From contig NZ_JAYRMI010000008.1 of the NCBI RefSeq assembly GCF_041904905.1, positions 1 to 64,000 of the forward strand: DNA of 64,000 nt, in the 5' to 3' direction. Both the position numbers and the translations under genes were made by a program. Numbering within the stretch: the stretch's first letter is position 1; the number at the start of each line of letters is the position of its first letter. The notes beneath the pieces are model-generated. The model did no database searches and was not told where the DNA came from. It saw nothing but the letters and a program-made list of their open reading frames with translations. Of this stretch, positions 13,468-23,529 are shown piece by piece. Origin of the DNA: Zoogloea sp041904905. GTDB taxonomy: Bacteria > Pseudomonadota > Gammaproteobacteria > Burkholderiales > Rhodocyclaceae.

Positions 13468-13943
13468 AGCCCACCGCGCGCTTCCTGCTGTCCGATCCGG
13501 CCCACTTCGTCTCCCTCGGCTTCGGCGCCGGGCTGTGGCCCAAGGGCCCCGGCACCGCCGGCACCCTGGCCGGCTGGCTGCTCTTCCCCTTCCTGCGCGC
13601 CCCGCTCTCCGACGGGCTCTTCGCCGGGCTGCTGGTCGCCTGCTTCCTGTTCGGCATCCTCGCCTGCGAACGCACCGGCCGCGCCCTCGGCGTCGCCGAC
13701 CACGGCAGCATCGTGTGGGACGAGATCGTCGCCATCTGGCTGGTCCTGTGGCTCACCCCCGCCACCTTTGGCTGGCAGCTCACCGCCTTCGTGCTGTTCC
13801 GCTTCTTCGACATCGTCAAGCCGCAGCCCATCCGCTGGGTGGACGACCGCACCCGCGGCGGCTTCGGGGTGATGCTCGACGACCTCATCGCCGCCGGCTA
13901 CACCCTGTTCGCGCTGGCCCTGCTCGTGAGACTCCTGACCTGA
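13464..13943 (+). CDS. pgpA: Phosphatidylglycerophosphatase A
   Basis: A 159-residue inner-membrane PgpA that dephosphorylates phosphatidylglycerophosphate to phosphatidylglycerol. Family motifs GLWPKGPGTAGTLAGW, VWDEIVAIWL and FRFFDIVKPQPI are present, with about three to four hydrophobic membrane segments. It overlaps both neighbours, by four bases with thiL and one base with pncC, in an arrangement common in beta- and gammaproteobacteria. Confidence 0.95.
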   Translation: MKPTARFLLSDPAHFVSLGFGAGLWPKGPGTAGTLAGWLLFPFLRAPLSDGLFAGLLVACFLFGILACERTGRALGVADHGSIVWDEIVAIWLVLWLTPATFGWQLTAFVLFRFFDIVKPQPIRWVDDRTRGGFGVMLDDLIAAGYTLFALALLVRLLT

Positions 13944-14428
13944 TGGACGCCCAACTCGAAACCCTGTCCCGCCTCGTCGGCGAGCACCTCGCCGCCCGCC
14001 GCTGGCGCCTCGCCACCGCCGAATCCTGCACCGGAGGCTGGGTCGCCGAAGTCGTCACCGCCACCGCCGGCAGTTCCGGCTGGTTCGACTGCGGCTTCAT
14101 CACCTACTCCAACGACGCCAAGTGCGCCCTGCTCGGCGTCTCCCCGATGACCCTCGCCCGCCACGGCGCCGTCAGCGAGCCCACCACCGCCGCCATGGTG
14201 CGCGGCGCCCTCGAGCGGGCCGAAGCCGACCTCGCCCTCTCCATCTCCGGCATCGCCGGCCCCGGCGGCGGATCGGCCGACAAGCCGGTCGGCACCGTGT
14301 GCTTCGGCTGGGGCCGGACCGGCGAATCCCCCCAGACGACCACCCGCCACTTCGACGGCGACCGCGAAACCATACGCCGCCAGGCCGTCGTTTTTGCCCT
14401 CAGCGAACTCCTCCGCCGCTACGTCTGA
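13943..14428 (+). CDS. pncC: Nicotinamide-nucleotide amidase (CinA C-terminal domain family)
   Basis: A 161-residue stand-alone CinA C-terminal domain. The family catalytic and substrate segments ATAESCTGGWVAE, FITYSNDAK, GAVSEPTTAAM and SGIAGPGGGSADKPVGTV are all present. PncC deamidates NMN to nicotinic acid mononucleotide, recycling pyridine nucleotide. Last gene of the overlapping rib-nusB-thiL-pgpA run. It often lies just upstream of recA in proteobacteria, as here. Confidence 0.93.
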   Translation: MDAQLETLSRLVGEHLAARRWRLATAESCTGGWVAEVVTATAGSSGWFDCGFITYSNDAKCALLGVSPMTLARHGAVSEPTTAAMVRGALERAEADLALSISGIAGPGGGSADKPVGTVCFGWGRTGESPQTTTRHFDGDRETIRRQAVVFALSELLRRYV

Positions 14429-14477
14429 CCCCCGCCATCGCCGCGCCGGGGCGAAACCGGTAGACGTGCGCATTTAA

Positions 14478-14493
14478 CTGTATAAAATAACAG
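14478..14493 (+). promoter_or_regulatory. LexA (SOS) box upstream of recA
   Basis: CTGTATAAAATAACAG fits the CTG-N10-CAG LexA consensus exactly and lies in the only AT-rich part of the 172-base pncC-recA gap, 107 bases before the recA start. A TAAAAT -10-like element overlaps the box with TAGACG 16 bases upstream, so LexA binding would occlude RNA polymerase. Confidence 0.85.
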
Positions 14494-14600
14494 ACCGCGC
14501 GTTCATTTTCGCGCCGACGCGTCTCGTGACGACGCGCAATCACCCGCACGCAAACTCTGTGCCATAATCTCCAAAACCCTTTTCACAAGGATCAAGACAG

Positions 14601-15635
<1,035 letters not shown>

Positions 15636-15662
15636 GCGCACTGACAGGAAAACGCCCAGCCC

Positions 15663-16098
15663 ATGGCCACCAGTCTGCACGAGCGGGCCCTGCGCTGCCT
15701 GGCGCAGCGGGAACACTCCCGCGCCGAACTGGCCCGCAAGCTGGGCAAGCTCGGCAGCGAGGACGAGGTGAGTGCCGAACTCGACCGTCTGGTCGAACTC
15801 GGCCTCCTCTCCGACGCCCGCTTCGCCGACGCCTACGTGCGGGCCAAGGCCACCCGCTTCGGCACAACCCGGCTCAAGAGCGAGCTGGCCCGCCGCGGCG
15901 TGGGCGCCGAACAGATCGACCTCGCCCTTGCCGACAGCTGCACCGAAAGCGAACTCCAGCGCGCCTGCGACATCCACCGCCGAAAGTTCGCCACCGGGCC
16001 GGCAGACGCGCGAGAATGGGCGCGCCAGGCGCGTTTTCTTCAAGGTCGTGGCTTCTCGACCGAAATCATTCGTAGAGTCCTGAAAGAACACCCCGGCG

Positions 16099-16112
<14 letters not shown>
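15663..16112 (+). CDS. recX: Regulatory protein RecX
   Basis: A 149-residue RecX, the small helical modulator that caps RecA filaments. It shows the repeated three-helix pattern: ALRCLAQREHSRAELARKL, LSDARFADAYVRAK and the RFLQGRGFSTEIIRRVLK end. It lies 27 bases after recA, presumably cotranscribed. Its last 14 bases overlap the start of lptB in another frame, an unusual linkage. Confidence 0.95.
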
Positions 16113-16821
<709 letters not shown>

Positions 16822-16836
16822 GGCACCATTGCGGTC

Positions 16837-18297
16837 ATGAAGCCCAGCCTCCAGCTCAAACTCTCCCAGCACCTCGCGCTGACCCCGCAGCTCCAGCAGT
16901 CCATCAAGCTGCTGCAGCTGTCGACCCTCGAACTCAACCAGGAGATCGAAAAGATCCTCCTCGAGAACCCGATGATCGAGCGGGACGAACCCGAAGCCAA
17001 CCTCGGCTCCAGCCGCGTCGAAGCCCCCGGGCCGGCTGCCCCCGCCGGCAGCGAGGCCGCTCACGAGCAGGAGCAGGAGCAAGCCCGCGAGTCCGACCAG
17101 CGCGAGCGCGACCCCGACCGGGAGTTCGACTTCAGCGGCGACGGCGGCGACTGGCAGGGCTCCGGCAGCGGCCAGCGGGACGACGACGACGACACCGACT
17201 TCCAGGATCTCCAGGCCACCGCCACCACCCTGCGCGACCACCTGGACGCCCAGATCGCCCTCACGCCCCTGTCCGACCGGGACCGCGCCCTCACCCGCTT
17301 CATGATCGAGGCCCTCGACGACGACGGCTACCTCAGCCAGGCCCTCGAAGACCTGCTGCCCCTGCTGCCGCCCGAACTCGAAGTGGACGTAGACGACCTC
17401 AAGATCGCCCTGCGCCACATCCAGAGCCTCGACCCCTGCGGCATCGGCGCGGCCGACATCGGCGAATGCCTCGGGCTGCAACTGCGCACCCTGGCGCCCA
17501 GCCGCGAGCGCGAGCTGGCCCTGGCCATCGTCGCCGAGCACCTCGAACTGCTCGCCGCCCGGGATTTCCTCAAGCTCAAGCGCGCCCTGCGCTGCACCGA
17601 CGACGAGCTGCGCGAAGCCCACGCCCTGATCCTCGACCTCAACCCCCGGCCCGGCGCCCGCTTCGCCCAGTCGGACATCCGCTACGTGGTGCCCGACGTC
17701 ATCGTCCGCAAGGTGCGCAACAGCTGGGTCGTGAGCCTCAACCCCGATGCCATGCCCAAGCTGCGCATCAACCAGCTTTATGCCCAGATCCTGCGGGACA
17801 ACCGCGGCGCCAGCGGCTCCCTGTCCAATCACCTGCAGGAGGCCCGCTGGCTCATCAAGAACGTTCAACAGCGCTTCGACACCATCCAGCGGGTATCGCA
17901 AGCGATCGTTGACCGGCAGCGTCAGTTCTTCGATTATGGCGATGTGGCGATGCGCCCTCTGACACTGCGTGAAATCGCCGAGCAGTTGGAATTGCACGAG
18001 TCCACCGTCTCACGGGTGACCACCCAGAAGTACATGGCCACACCGCGGGGCATTTTCGAGTTCAAACATTTTTTCGGCAGTCACGTCGCCACCGACACCG
18101 GTGGGGCGGCCTCCTCGACGGCGATTCGGGCGCTGATTCGCCAGCTGGTGGCCGCGGAAGACAAGAAGAAACCCTTGTCCGACGCCAAGATTGCCGAGTT
18201 GTTGGGCCAGCAGGGTATCGTCGTGGCACGCCGGACCATCGCAAAGTACCGCGAGTCCCTCGATATCCCGCCGGTCAGTCTGCGCAAAACCATCTGA
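16837..18297 (+). CDS. rpoN: RNA polymerase sigma-54 factor
   Basis: A 486-residue sigma-54. Region I is the Gln/Leu-rich N-terminus (LALTPQLQQSIKLLQL), region II an acidic linker (about 50-125), then the core-binding domain, the helix-turn-helix and the RpoN box ARRTIAKYRE near the C-terminus. It directs transcription from -24/-12 promoters with AAA+ activators. A 15-base gap separates it from lptB. From about base 17860 the reading frame uses clearly more A/T-ending codons than its first two thirds. Confidence 0.98.
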   Translation: MKPSLQLKLSQHLALTPQLQQSIKLLQLSTLELNQEIEKILLENPMIERDEPEANLGSSRVEAPGPAAPAGSEAAHEQEQEQARESDQRERDPDREFDFSGDGGDWQGSGSGQRDDDDDTDFQDLQATATTLRDHLDAQIALTPLSDRDRALTRFMIEALDDDGYLSQALEDLLPLLPPELEVDVDDLKIALRHIQSLDPCGIGAADIGECLGLQLRTLAPSRERELALAIVAEHLELLAARDFLKLKRALRCTDDELREAHALILDLNPRPGARFAQSDIRYVVPDVIVRKVRNSWVVSLNPDAMPKLRINQLYAQILRDNRGASGSLSNHLQEARWLIKNVQQRFDTIQRVSQAIVDRQRQFFDYGDVAMRPLTLREIAEQLELHESTVSRVTTQKYMATPRGIFEFKHFFGSHVATDTGGAASSTAIRALIRQLVAAEDKKKPLSDAKIAELLGQQGIVVARRTIAKYRESLDIPPVSLRKTI

Positions 18298-18313
18298 CAG
18301 AAAGGTAAGAACC

Positions 18314-18637
18314 ATGAACCTCAACATCACGGGGCATCACGTCGAAGTTACGCCGGCCATCCGCGAATACGTCACCGCCAAGCTTGATCGCGTGATCCGT
18401 CATTTCGACAACGTCACCAGCGTCGGCGTGATCCTCTCGGTGGAAAAGCTGCGTCAGAAGGCTGAAGTCACCGTTCACGTGCGTGGCAAGGACATCCACG
18501 TCGAGAGCGAGGATGCCGACATGTATGCCGCCATCGACGCCCTGACCGACAAGCTCGACCGTCAGGTTCTGAAGTACAAGGACAAGGCCTCCAACCACGG
18601 CCATGACTCCCTGAAGCAACACCTCGCCGAATCCTGA
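18314..18637 (+). CDS. hpf: Ribosome hibernation promoting factor (short form)
   Basis: A 107-residue HPF/YfiA-family protein beginning MNLNITGHHVEVT, with the typical LDRVIRHFDNVTSVGVIL and DMYAAIDALTDKLDRQV segments. It binds the 30S decoding centre and inactivates or dimerises ribosomes in stationary phase. It follows rpoN by 16 bases with an AAAGG ribosome binding site, the standard proteobacterial order. Confidence 0.96.
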   Translation: MNLNITGHHVEVTPAIREYVTAKLDRVIRHFDNVTSVGVILSVEKLRQKAEVTVHVRGKDIHVESEDADMYAAIDALTDKLDRQVLKYKDKASNHGHDSLKQHLAES

Positions 18638-18791
18638 TCTTCGGCCTGAAGTAATCCCCTTCTCCCCGGGACCGTTGTGGCTATAATGCGCCCCAACTGA
18701 CACAACGGCCCCGGCGGCATCCGCCCCCGGATTTTCCAGTCCCGCACCCGGAACCTGTGCCGACCCAGCCGCGGACAGGCGCATCCCGCCC

Positions 18792-19277
18792 ATGAACCTC
18801 ATCGCCAAACTACTGCCTCCGGCCAATGTGGTCGTCGGCCTCGAGGCGAGCAGCAAGAAGCGTGCTTTCGAGCAAGCCGGCCTGCTGTTCGAGAACAATC
18901 ACGGCATCGGCCGAAGCACCGTCTTCGACAGCCTGTTTGCCCGTGAAAAGCTTGGTTCGACCGGTCTCGGGCAGGGCATCGCGATTCCCCACGGACGCAT
19001 CAAGGGCCTCAAGGACGCGCTCGGCGCCTTCATCCGGCTCGCCGATCCGGTCCCCTTCGACGCGCCCGACGGCCGCCCGGTTTCGATGCTGTTCGTACTG
19101 CTGGTGCCCGAACAGGCCAACGAGCACCACCTGCAGCTCCTCTCCGAGCTTGCCCAGATGTTCAGCGACCGCGCCTTCCGCGAGCAGCTCCTCGCGGCGC
19201 CCGACGCGCTGGTCGCCCACACCCTGTTCGCCCAGTGGGGCAGCGATGCGCCAGACAACCGTAGCCCGGCTGTTTGA
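18792..19277 (+). CDS. ptsN: PTS IIA-like nitrogen-regulatory protein PtsN (EIIA-Ntr)
   Basis: A 161-residue EIIA-Ntr. The phosphorylated histidine is His67 in GQGIAIPHGRIKG. It is the output of the nitrogen PTS chain (PtsP-NPr-PtsN) and regulates potassium uptake and other processes in known bacteria. The 154-base gap from hpf holds a TATAAT at 18682-18687 that could serve as a -10 element, so a separate promoter is possible. Its last 32 bases overlap hprK. Confidence 0.96.
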   Translation: MNLIAKLLPPANVVVGLEASSKKRAFEQAGLLFENNHGIGRSTVFDSLFAREKLGSTGLGQGIAIPHGRIKGLKDALGAFIRLADPVPFDAPDGRPVSMLFVLLVPEQANEHHLQLLSELAQMFSDRAFREQLLAAPDALVAHTLFAQWGSDAPDNRSPAV

Positions 19278-20181
19278 CGACAACCTCGACCGCCTGAGGC
19301 TGCGCCACATCTGTGGCAGCCTCGACACCCGCATCTCGGTCTCGGAAGACCGCATCTGGCCCGCCGACATGGTCGGGCACCTCAACCTGATTCACCCCGA
19401 CCGCCTGCAGATCCTCGGCTCGTCGGAACTCGCCTGGGCCCGTCGCCAGACCCGCGAGAAAGTGATCCACCACGTCCGCGAGATCCTCTCTTACGGCCCG
19501 CCCGCCATCATCGTCGCCGACGACGAAGACATCCCCAGCCTGATCCGCACCGTCTGCGCCAACGAGGACGTTGCCCTCTTCGCCAGCCCGCTGCCGGCCG
19601 CCAATGTCATCGACCTGCTGCGCAGCTACCTGTCGCGCAAGCTCGCCGAGCGCGTCGCCCTGCACGGCGTGATGATGGATGTGCTCGGGCTGGGCGTGTT
19701 CATCACCGGAGACTCCGGCGCCGGCAAGTCCGAACTCGCCCTCGAACTCATCTCCCGGGGCCACGGCCTGGTGGCCGACGACATCGTCGAGTTCTCCCGC
19801 ATCGCCCCCACCGTCCTGGAAGGCCGCTGCCCGGCCCTGCTCCAGGATGTGATCGAGGTTCGCGGCCTGGGCATCCTCAACATCCGCACCATCTTCGGCG
19901 AGACCGCCTGCCGCCGGAAGATGAAGCTCAAGCTGGTGGTTCACCTCCAGCGCCGCCAGCCCGGCGACCAGGACCCCCTGCGGCTGTCCCTCGAAGGGGA
20001 GCAGCAGGACATCCTCGGCGTCCCCATCCGCCGGGTGGTGCTGCCGGTGGCGGCGGGCCGCAACCTCGCGGTGCTCCTCGAAGCCGCCGTGCGCTCGACG
20101 ATCCTGCTGCTGCGGGGCATCGACTCCACCCAGGAGTTCGTCGATCGCCAGCGCCGGGCGATGGAAGACAGCGGCTTTTGA
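19246..20181 (+). CDS. hprK: HPr kinase/phosphorylase
   Basis: A 311-residue HprK. The P-loop GDSGAGKSELALEL is at 155-168, preceded by the His-containing segment LHGVMMDV, and followed by EVRGLGILNIRTIFGE, the family signature. It phosphorylates a seryl residue of the phosphocarrier protein. The start at 19246 overlaps ptsN by 32 bases in another frame and gives the expected MRQTTVARLFDDN beginning. In many betaproteobacteria rapZ follows; here a psiF-like gene comes next. Confidence 0.95.
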   Translation: MRQTTVARLFDDNLDRLRLRHICGSLDTRISVSEDRIWPADMVGHLNLIHPDRLQILGSSELAWARRQTREKVIHHVREILSYGPPAIIVADDEDIPSLIRTVCANEDVALFASPLPAANVIDLLRSYLSRKLAERVALHGVMMDVLGLGVFITGDSGAGKSELALELISRGHGLVADDIVEFSRIAPTVLEGRCPALLQDVIEVRGLGILNIRTIFGETACRRKMKLKLVVHLQRRQPGDQDPLRLSLEGEQQDILGVPIRRVVLPVAAGRNLAVLLEAAVRSTILLLRGIDSTQEFVDRQRRAMEDSGF

Positions 20182-20296
20182 CCAAAAGACACACGATCCG
20201 CCCGAACGGGCCCGGCAGGCCGTCAACGGATTCTCCCGGACACCGTTTATGATGGTGTTGCAGTTCCGACAACCCGCCCACACGAGGAGTGGCCAG

Positions 20297-20593
20297 ATGA
20301 AAAAACTGATCCTGAGTGTCGCTGTTTCGATGTTTGCCGCCAGCCTGGCACCTGCCGCCTTTGCAGCCACCACCCAGCAGAACAAGATGAAGGAGTGCAA
20401 CGCTTCCGCCACCGACAAGAAGGGCGACGAGCGCAAGGCCTTCATGAAGGAATGCCTCTCCGCCAAGCCCGCCGCCGAAGCCAAGGGCACCCCGCAGCAG
20501 GAGAAGATGAAGGCCTGTAACAAGGAGGCCGGCGAGAAGGCCCTCAAGGGCGACGAGCGCAAGAAGTTCATGAGCACCTGCCTCAAGGGCTGA
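20297..20593 (+). CDS. PsiF-repeat periplasmic protein
   Basis: A 98-residue secreted protein with a clear Sec signal peptide (cleavage after AAFA, about residue 23). The mature part holds two copies of the PsiF repeat, each with a Cys pair: KMKECNASATDKKGDERKAF and KMKACNKEAG plus KGDERKKFMSTCL. The family is named after a phosphate-starvation-induced gene of E. coli; its function is unknown. It has its own upstream gap of 115 bases and a strong terminator downstream. Confidence 0.9.
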   Translation: MKKLILSVAVSMFAASLAPAAFAATTQQNKMKECNASATDKKGDERKAFMKECLSAKPAAEAKGTPQQEKMKACNKEAGEKALKGDERKKFMSTCLKG

Positions 20594-20617
20594 TCGCCTC
20601 CGCGCGCTCATGAAACA

Positions 20618-20649
20618 CCGAGGGCCCGCGAAGGGCCCTCGGTTTTTTT
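20618..20649 (+). terminator. Strong Rho-independent terminator after the psiF-like gene
   Basis: A perfect 10-bp stem (20618-20627 with 20633-20642), five-base loop and a run of seven T form a textbook intrinsic terminator 25 bases after the stop codon. Confidence 0.95.
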
Positions 20650-20668
20650 GCAGACCGGCGTCGCCGCC

Positions 20669-21532
20669 TCAGTCGATGGCGAAGGCCACGGCGTCGAGCA
20701 TGTTGTCGCCCACCGAAAACCCGCAGCCGATGTGCCCCTTCTCGGAGAGCACGCACTCGTCCCGCTTCACACAGTGCTCGGCGCTACCCTCTTCGAGCAG
20801 GTAGGTGCCGTTGGTGCTGGAGTCGGCCAGATAGAACAGGCCGTTGCGCAGCTCGATGCGGGCGTGCTGGCGAGACACCCGGGGGTCCGACACCACGATG
20901 TCGTTGCCCGTCTCACGCCCGAACAGCAGGGTGGGATGCGCGGCGTCGATCACCCACTTCTGGCCCCGGTAGCTCACCCGCAGCTGGCGGACCGTCTGCA
21001 TGGCCTCCTGGCGCAGCTCTGCGGGGCTGGGCGGCGGCGCGTTGCCCAGTTCCAGCGCCGGAAAGGGCGCGCTGCTCGCGGTATCGTCGAGCTTGCCCAG
21101 CAGGCGCCGCATGGACGGCGAGAGCAGCTCGGAGAGGCGCTCGGAAACGGTGATGGTGTCGGGATTGCAGCCTTCCACCAGGCTGGCGGCCATCTTCTCG
21201 GCAGCGCCCTCCTCCCCGCCCCCTTCGGACGCAAGCACCACGCCCGCCCGCAACACCAGCTTGATGCCGCTCATCGGCGGGAGCGCCCGAACCCGTTCGC
21301 GCATCTCGCGGGCAGCCAGCAAGGCGGAGTCCGCGTCCCCGAAATGGGCAACGATCACTTCCGGACGCAGATCCAGCGCATCGGCGGAATAGGCCTCGGC
21401 GCAGCGGGACATGCGGTTCAGGCAGCGCTCGACGGCGTAGCCGGCCTCCGCCTCCCCCAGCTTGACGGCCAGCCGGACGCGCCCGGCCACATCCGCGTAC
21501 AGCAGGCACCGGGTCGAGGCACGCTCATTCAT
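20669..21532 (-). CDS. FHA-domain protein with a degenerate class III cyclase-like N-terminus
   Basis: A 287-residue protein. Residues about 190-285 form a forkhead-associated phosphothreonine-binding domain, shown by LLFGRETGNDIVVSDPRVSRQHARI and LADSSTNGTYL. Residues about 5-165 resemble the guanylate/adenylate cyclase homology fold (CLLYADVAGRVRLAVKLGE, KLVLRAGVVLASE, ITVSERLSELL), but the metal-binding aspartates and substrate residues are not evident, so catalysis is doubtful. I chose the start MNERAST at 21532; an in-frame ATG 51 bases upstream exists. The phosphoprotein partner is not evident here. Confidence 0.85.
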   Translation of the reverse strand: MNERASTRCLLYADVAGRVRLAVKLGEAEAGYAVERCLNRMSRCAEAYSADALDLRPEVIVAHFGDADSALLAAREMRERVRALPPMSGIKLVLRAGVVLASEGGGEEGAAEKMAASLVEGCNPDTITVSERLSELLSPSMRRLLGKLDDTASSAPFPALELGNAPPPSPAELRQEAMQTVRQLRVSYRGQKWVIDAAHPTLLFGRETGNDIVVSDPRVSRQHARIELRNGLFYLADSSTNGTYLLEEGSAEHCVKRDECVLSEKGHIGCGFSVGDNMLDAVAFAID

Positions 21533-21628
21533 CGCGACGTGCTCCGACAGCCCCGGGACACGGGGTAAAGCAAGTCGCGGCAAATCCCGCCAAAGTCTGC
21601 CGGAGGCTGGGTGGGCGATCCATAAGCT

Positions 21629-22573
21629 CTAACTTCTCCAGATCCCGATGGGGATCGCTTGGGCATCTTCCGCCACGGTCGGCAACTCGGGCGCATCGAA
21701 CACGATGTCGCCCTGCTCGACTTCCGTTCCCCGCGAGACGTTGAGGAAGTCGAACAGCTTGCCGTCTGCCAGATGAGACGGAACAACGTTTTTCATGGCC
21801 GTGGCAATGGACACGATGCGGCCGGGAAAGCGGCTGTCCCAGTCGCGCAGCATCGCCTTGATCTGCTTGCGCTGGGCGTTTTCCTGGCTGCCGCACAGAT
21901 TGCACGGGATGATCGGGTACTCCATGCCGCGGGCGAAGCGCTCGATGTCCTTCTCGGAGCAGTAGGCCAGCGGCCGGATCACCACATTCTGCCGATCGTC
22001 GCTCACCAGCTTGGGCGGCATGGATTTCATCTTGCCGCCGAAGAACATGTTGAGGAACAGGGTTTCGATCATGTCGTCCCGGTGATGGCCCAGGGCGATC
22101 TTGGTGGCCCCCACCTCTTTGGCCGTCCGGTAGATGATGCCGCGACGCAGGCGGGAGCACAGGGAGCAGGTGGTCTTGCCCTCCGGGATCTTGTCCTTGA
22201 CGATCTTGTAGGTGTTCTCGGTGACGATCTTGTATTCGACGCCGATGGATTCGAAGTAGGCCGGCAGCACGTGGTCGGGGAAGCCCGGCTGTTTCTGGTC
22301 CAGGTTCATCGCCACGACCCGGAAATCGATGGGCGCCCGCTCGCGCAACTCGAGCAGTAACGAGAGGAGGGTGAAGGAATCCTTCCCGCCCGACACGCAC
22401 ACCATCACCACGTCTCCGTCCTCGATCATGCCGTAGTCGACGATCGCTTCACCCGTCCGACGCATCAAGAACTTCTTGAGGCGCAGGAAGGAATTGGAGA
22501 AACGGGATTCCGTCTCGGGAGAGTCGTCTGCCACCGGCGCGGGGACTGCCACTGCTTGTTCCATTGGTTTCAA
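21629..22573 (-). CDS. ttcA: tRNA 2-thiocytidine(32) synthetase TtcA
   Basis: A 314-residue ATP-pyrophosphatase that thiolates cytidine 32 of certain tRNAs using an iron-sulfur cluster. The PP-loop SGGKDSFTLL and the two CxxC pairs CSLC and CNLC, which hold the cluster together, are intact, as is GHHRDDMIETLFLN. A more downstream Met (MEQ) three codons in could also be the start. It is followed by the FHA gene and preceded by the pteridine reductase gene with a small AT-rich gap. Confidence 0.96.
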   Translation of the reverse strand: MKPMEQAVAVPAPVADDSPETESRFSNSFLRLKKFLMRRTGEAIVDYGMIEDGDVVMVCVSGGKDSFTLLSLLLELRERAPIDFRVVAMNLDQKQPGFPDHVLPAYFESIGVEYKIVTENTYKIVKDKIPEGKTTCSLCSRLRRGIIYRTAKEVGATKIALGHHRDDMIETLFLNMFFGGKMKSMPPKLVSDDRQNVVIRPLAYCSEKDIERFARGMEYPIIPCNLCGSQENAQRKQIKAMLRDWDSRFPGRIVSIATAMKNVVPSHLADGKLFDFLNVSRGTEVEQGDIVFDAPELPTVAEDAQAIPIGIWRS

Positions 22574-22633
22574 ATCGTGAATGATTATAAGTCGGCGGAA
22601 AAGTCGATCCGACCGAGATAAATGTTAAATACG

Positions 22634-23383
22634 TTATAAATGCGCACTACGTCCCCCATCCACCGGAATGATCTGACCTGTGACATAGGGCGCATCGAAC
22701 AGCAAAAAATGCACCGTCCGGGCAATGTCGGACGGTGCGCCAACCCGCTGAAGCAAGGTGTGGGCCACCACCGCCTCCCGCTCGGCCGGGGGAAACTGCC
22801 CGTCTTCGGGCCATTCGATGGCCCCGGGCGCCACGCCATTCACCCTCACCCGCGGCGCCAGCTCGAGGGCCAGGGCGCGGGTCAGCCCCAGCAGCCCCGC
22901 CTTCGCGGCGCAGTAGAGCGGGTAGCCCTTGAGCGGGCGCTCGGCGTGGATGTCGACGATGTTCACGATCGCCCCACCGGACGCCTGCAGCCACGGATTG
23001 GCCGCCTGGGCCAGGAACAACGGCGCCTTGAGGTTCGAGCCGATCAGATCCAGCCACGCGGCCTCGTCGATCTCGCCCATCGCGGTGGGGAAGAAACTCG
23101 ATGCATTATTGACAAGCGCGTCCAGACGCCCAAAATGGGCAACCGTCGCTTCGACCACCCCTGCCAGCGCCGCGACCTCCAGCAAGTCGGCCTGCACCAC
23201 CAGCGCCGAACCCGGCCGGGCCGCGTCGAAGGTGGCCGCGAGGGCATCCGCATCGCTGCGGGAATGCCGACAATGCAGCGCGAGCCGGGCACCGGCGGCG
23301 TGCAGATGGCGGGCGATTTCGGCGCCGACTCGCCGGCCTGCGCCGGTCACGAGGACGACAGGCGCAGCTGCCGGTTGATTCAT
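22634..23383 (-). CDS. Pteridine reductase-type short-chain dehydrogenase
   Basis: A 249-residue SDR. It has the TGAGRRVGAEIARHL cofactor motif with an Arg pair after the glycines, as in NADPH-dependent pteridine reductases (PTR1/FolM), NNASSFFPT, the catalytic YCAAK pentapeptide and the C-terminal VTGQIIPVDGGRS. Likely role: reduction of dihydropteridines or dihydrofolate. The start MNQPAAAP at 23383 is preferred; an upstream ATG 51 bases earlier would add an atypical leader. Divergent from the MidA-type gene. Confidence 0.9.
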   Translation of the reverse strand: MNQPAAAPVVLVTGAGRRVGAEIARHLHAAGARLALHCRHSRSDADALAATFDAARPGSALVVQADLLEVAALAGVVEATVAHFGRLDALVNNASSFFPTAMGEIDEAAWLDLIGSNLKAPLFLAQAANPWLQASGGAIVNIVDIHAERPLKGYPLYCAAKAGLLGLTRALALELAPRVRVNGVAPGAIEWPEDGQFPPAEREAVVAHTLLQRVGAPSDIARTVHFLLFDAPYVTGQIIPVDGGRSAHL

Positions 23384-23529
23384 GACTGCTCTGTAACGGG
23401 ATTCAACGGGACCGCTATCATACGGCGACACCACCCTTCATGGTCATGTGTTGCGACGTGCGGCACCCTTGCGCCGCGGCACGGTAGCGCGACAGGGTAA
23501 GATGCCGGATTTTACACGCCAGCGCCGCC

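Noticed and set aside
18682..18687. TATAAT as a proven promoter for ptsN
   Set aside because: It is a good -10 word but no convincing -35 is placed 16-18 bases upstream, so it is mentioned only as a possibility in the ptsN entry.
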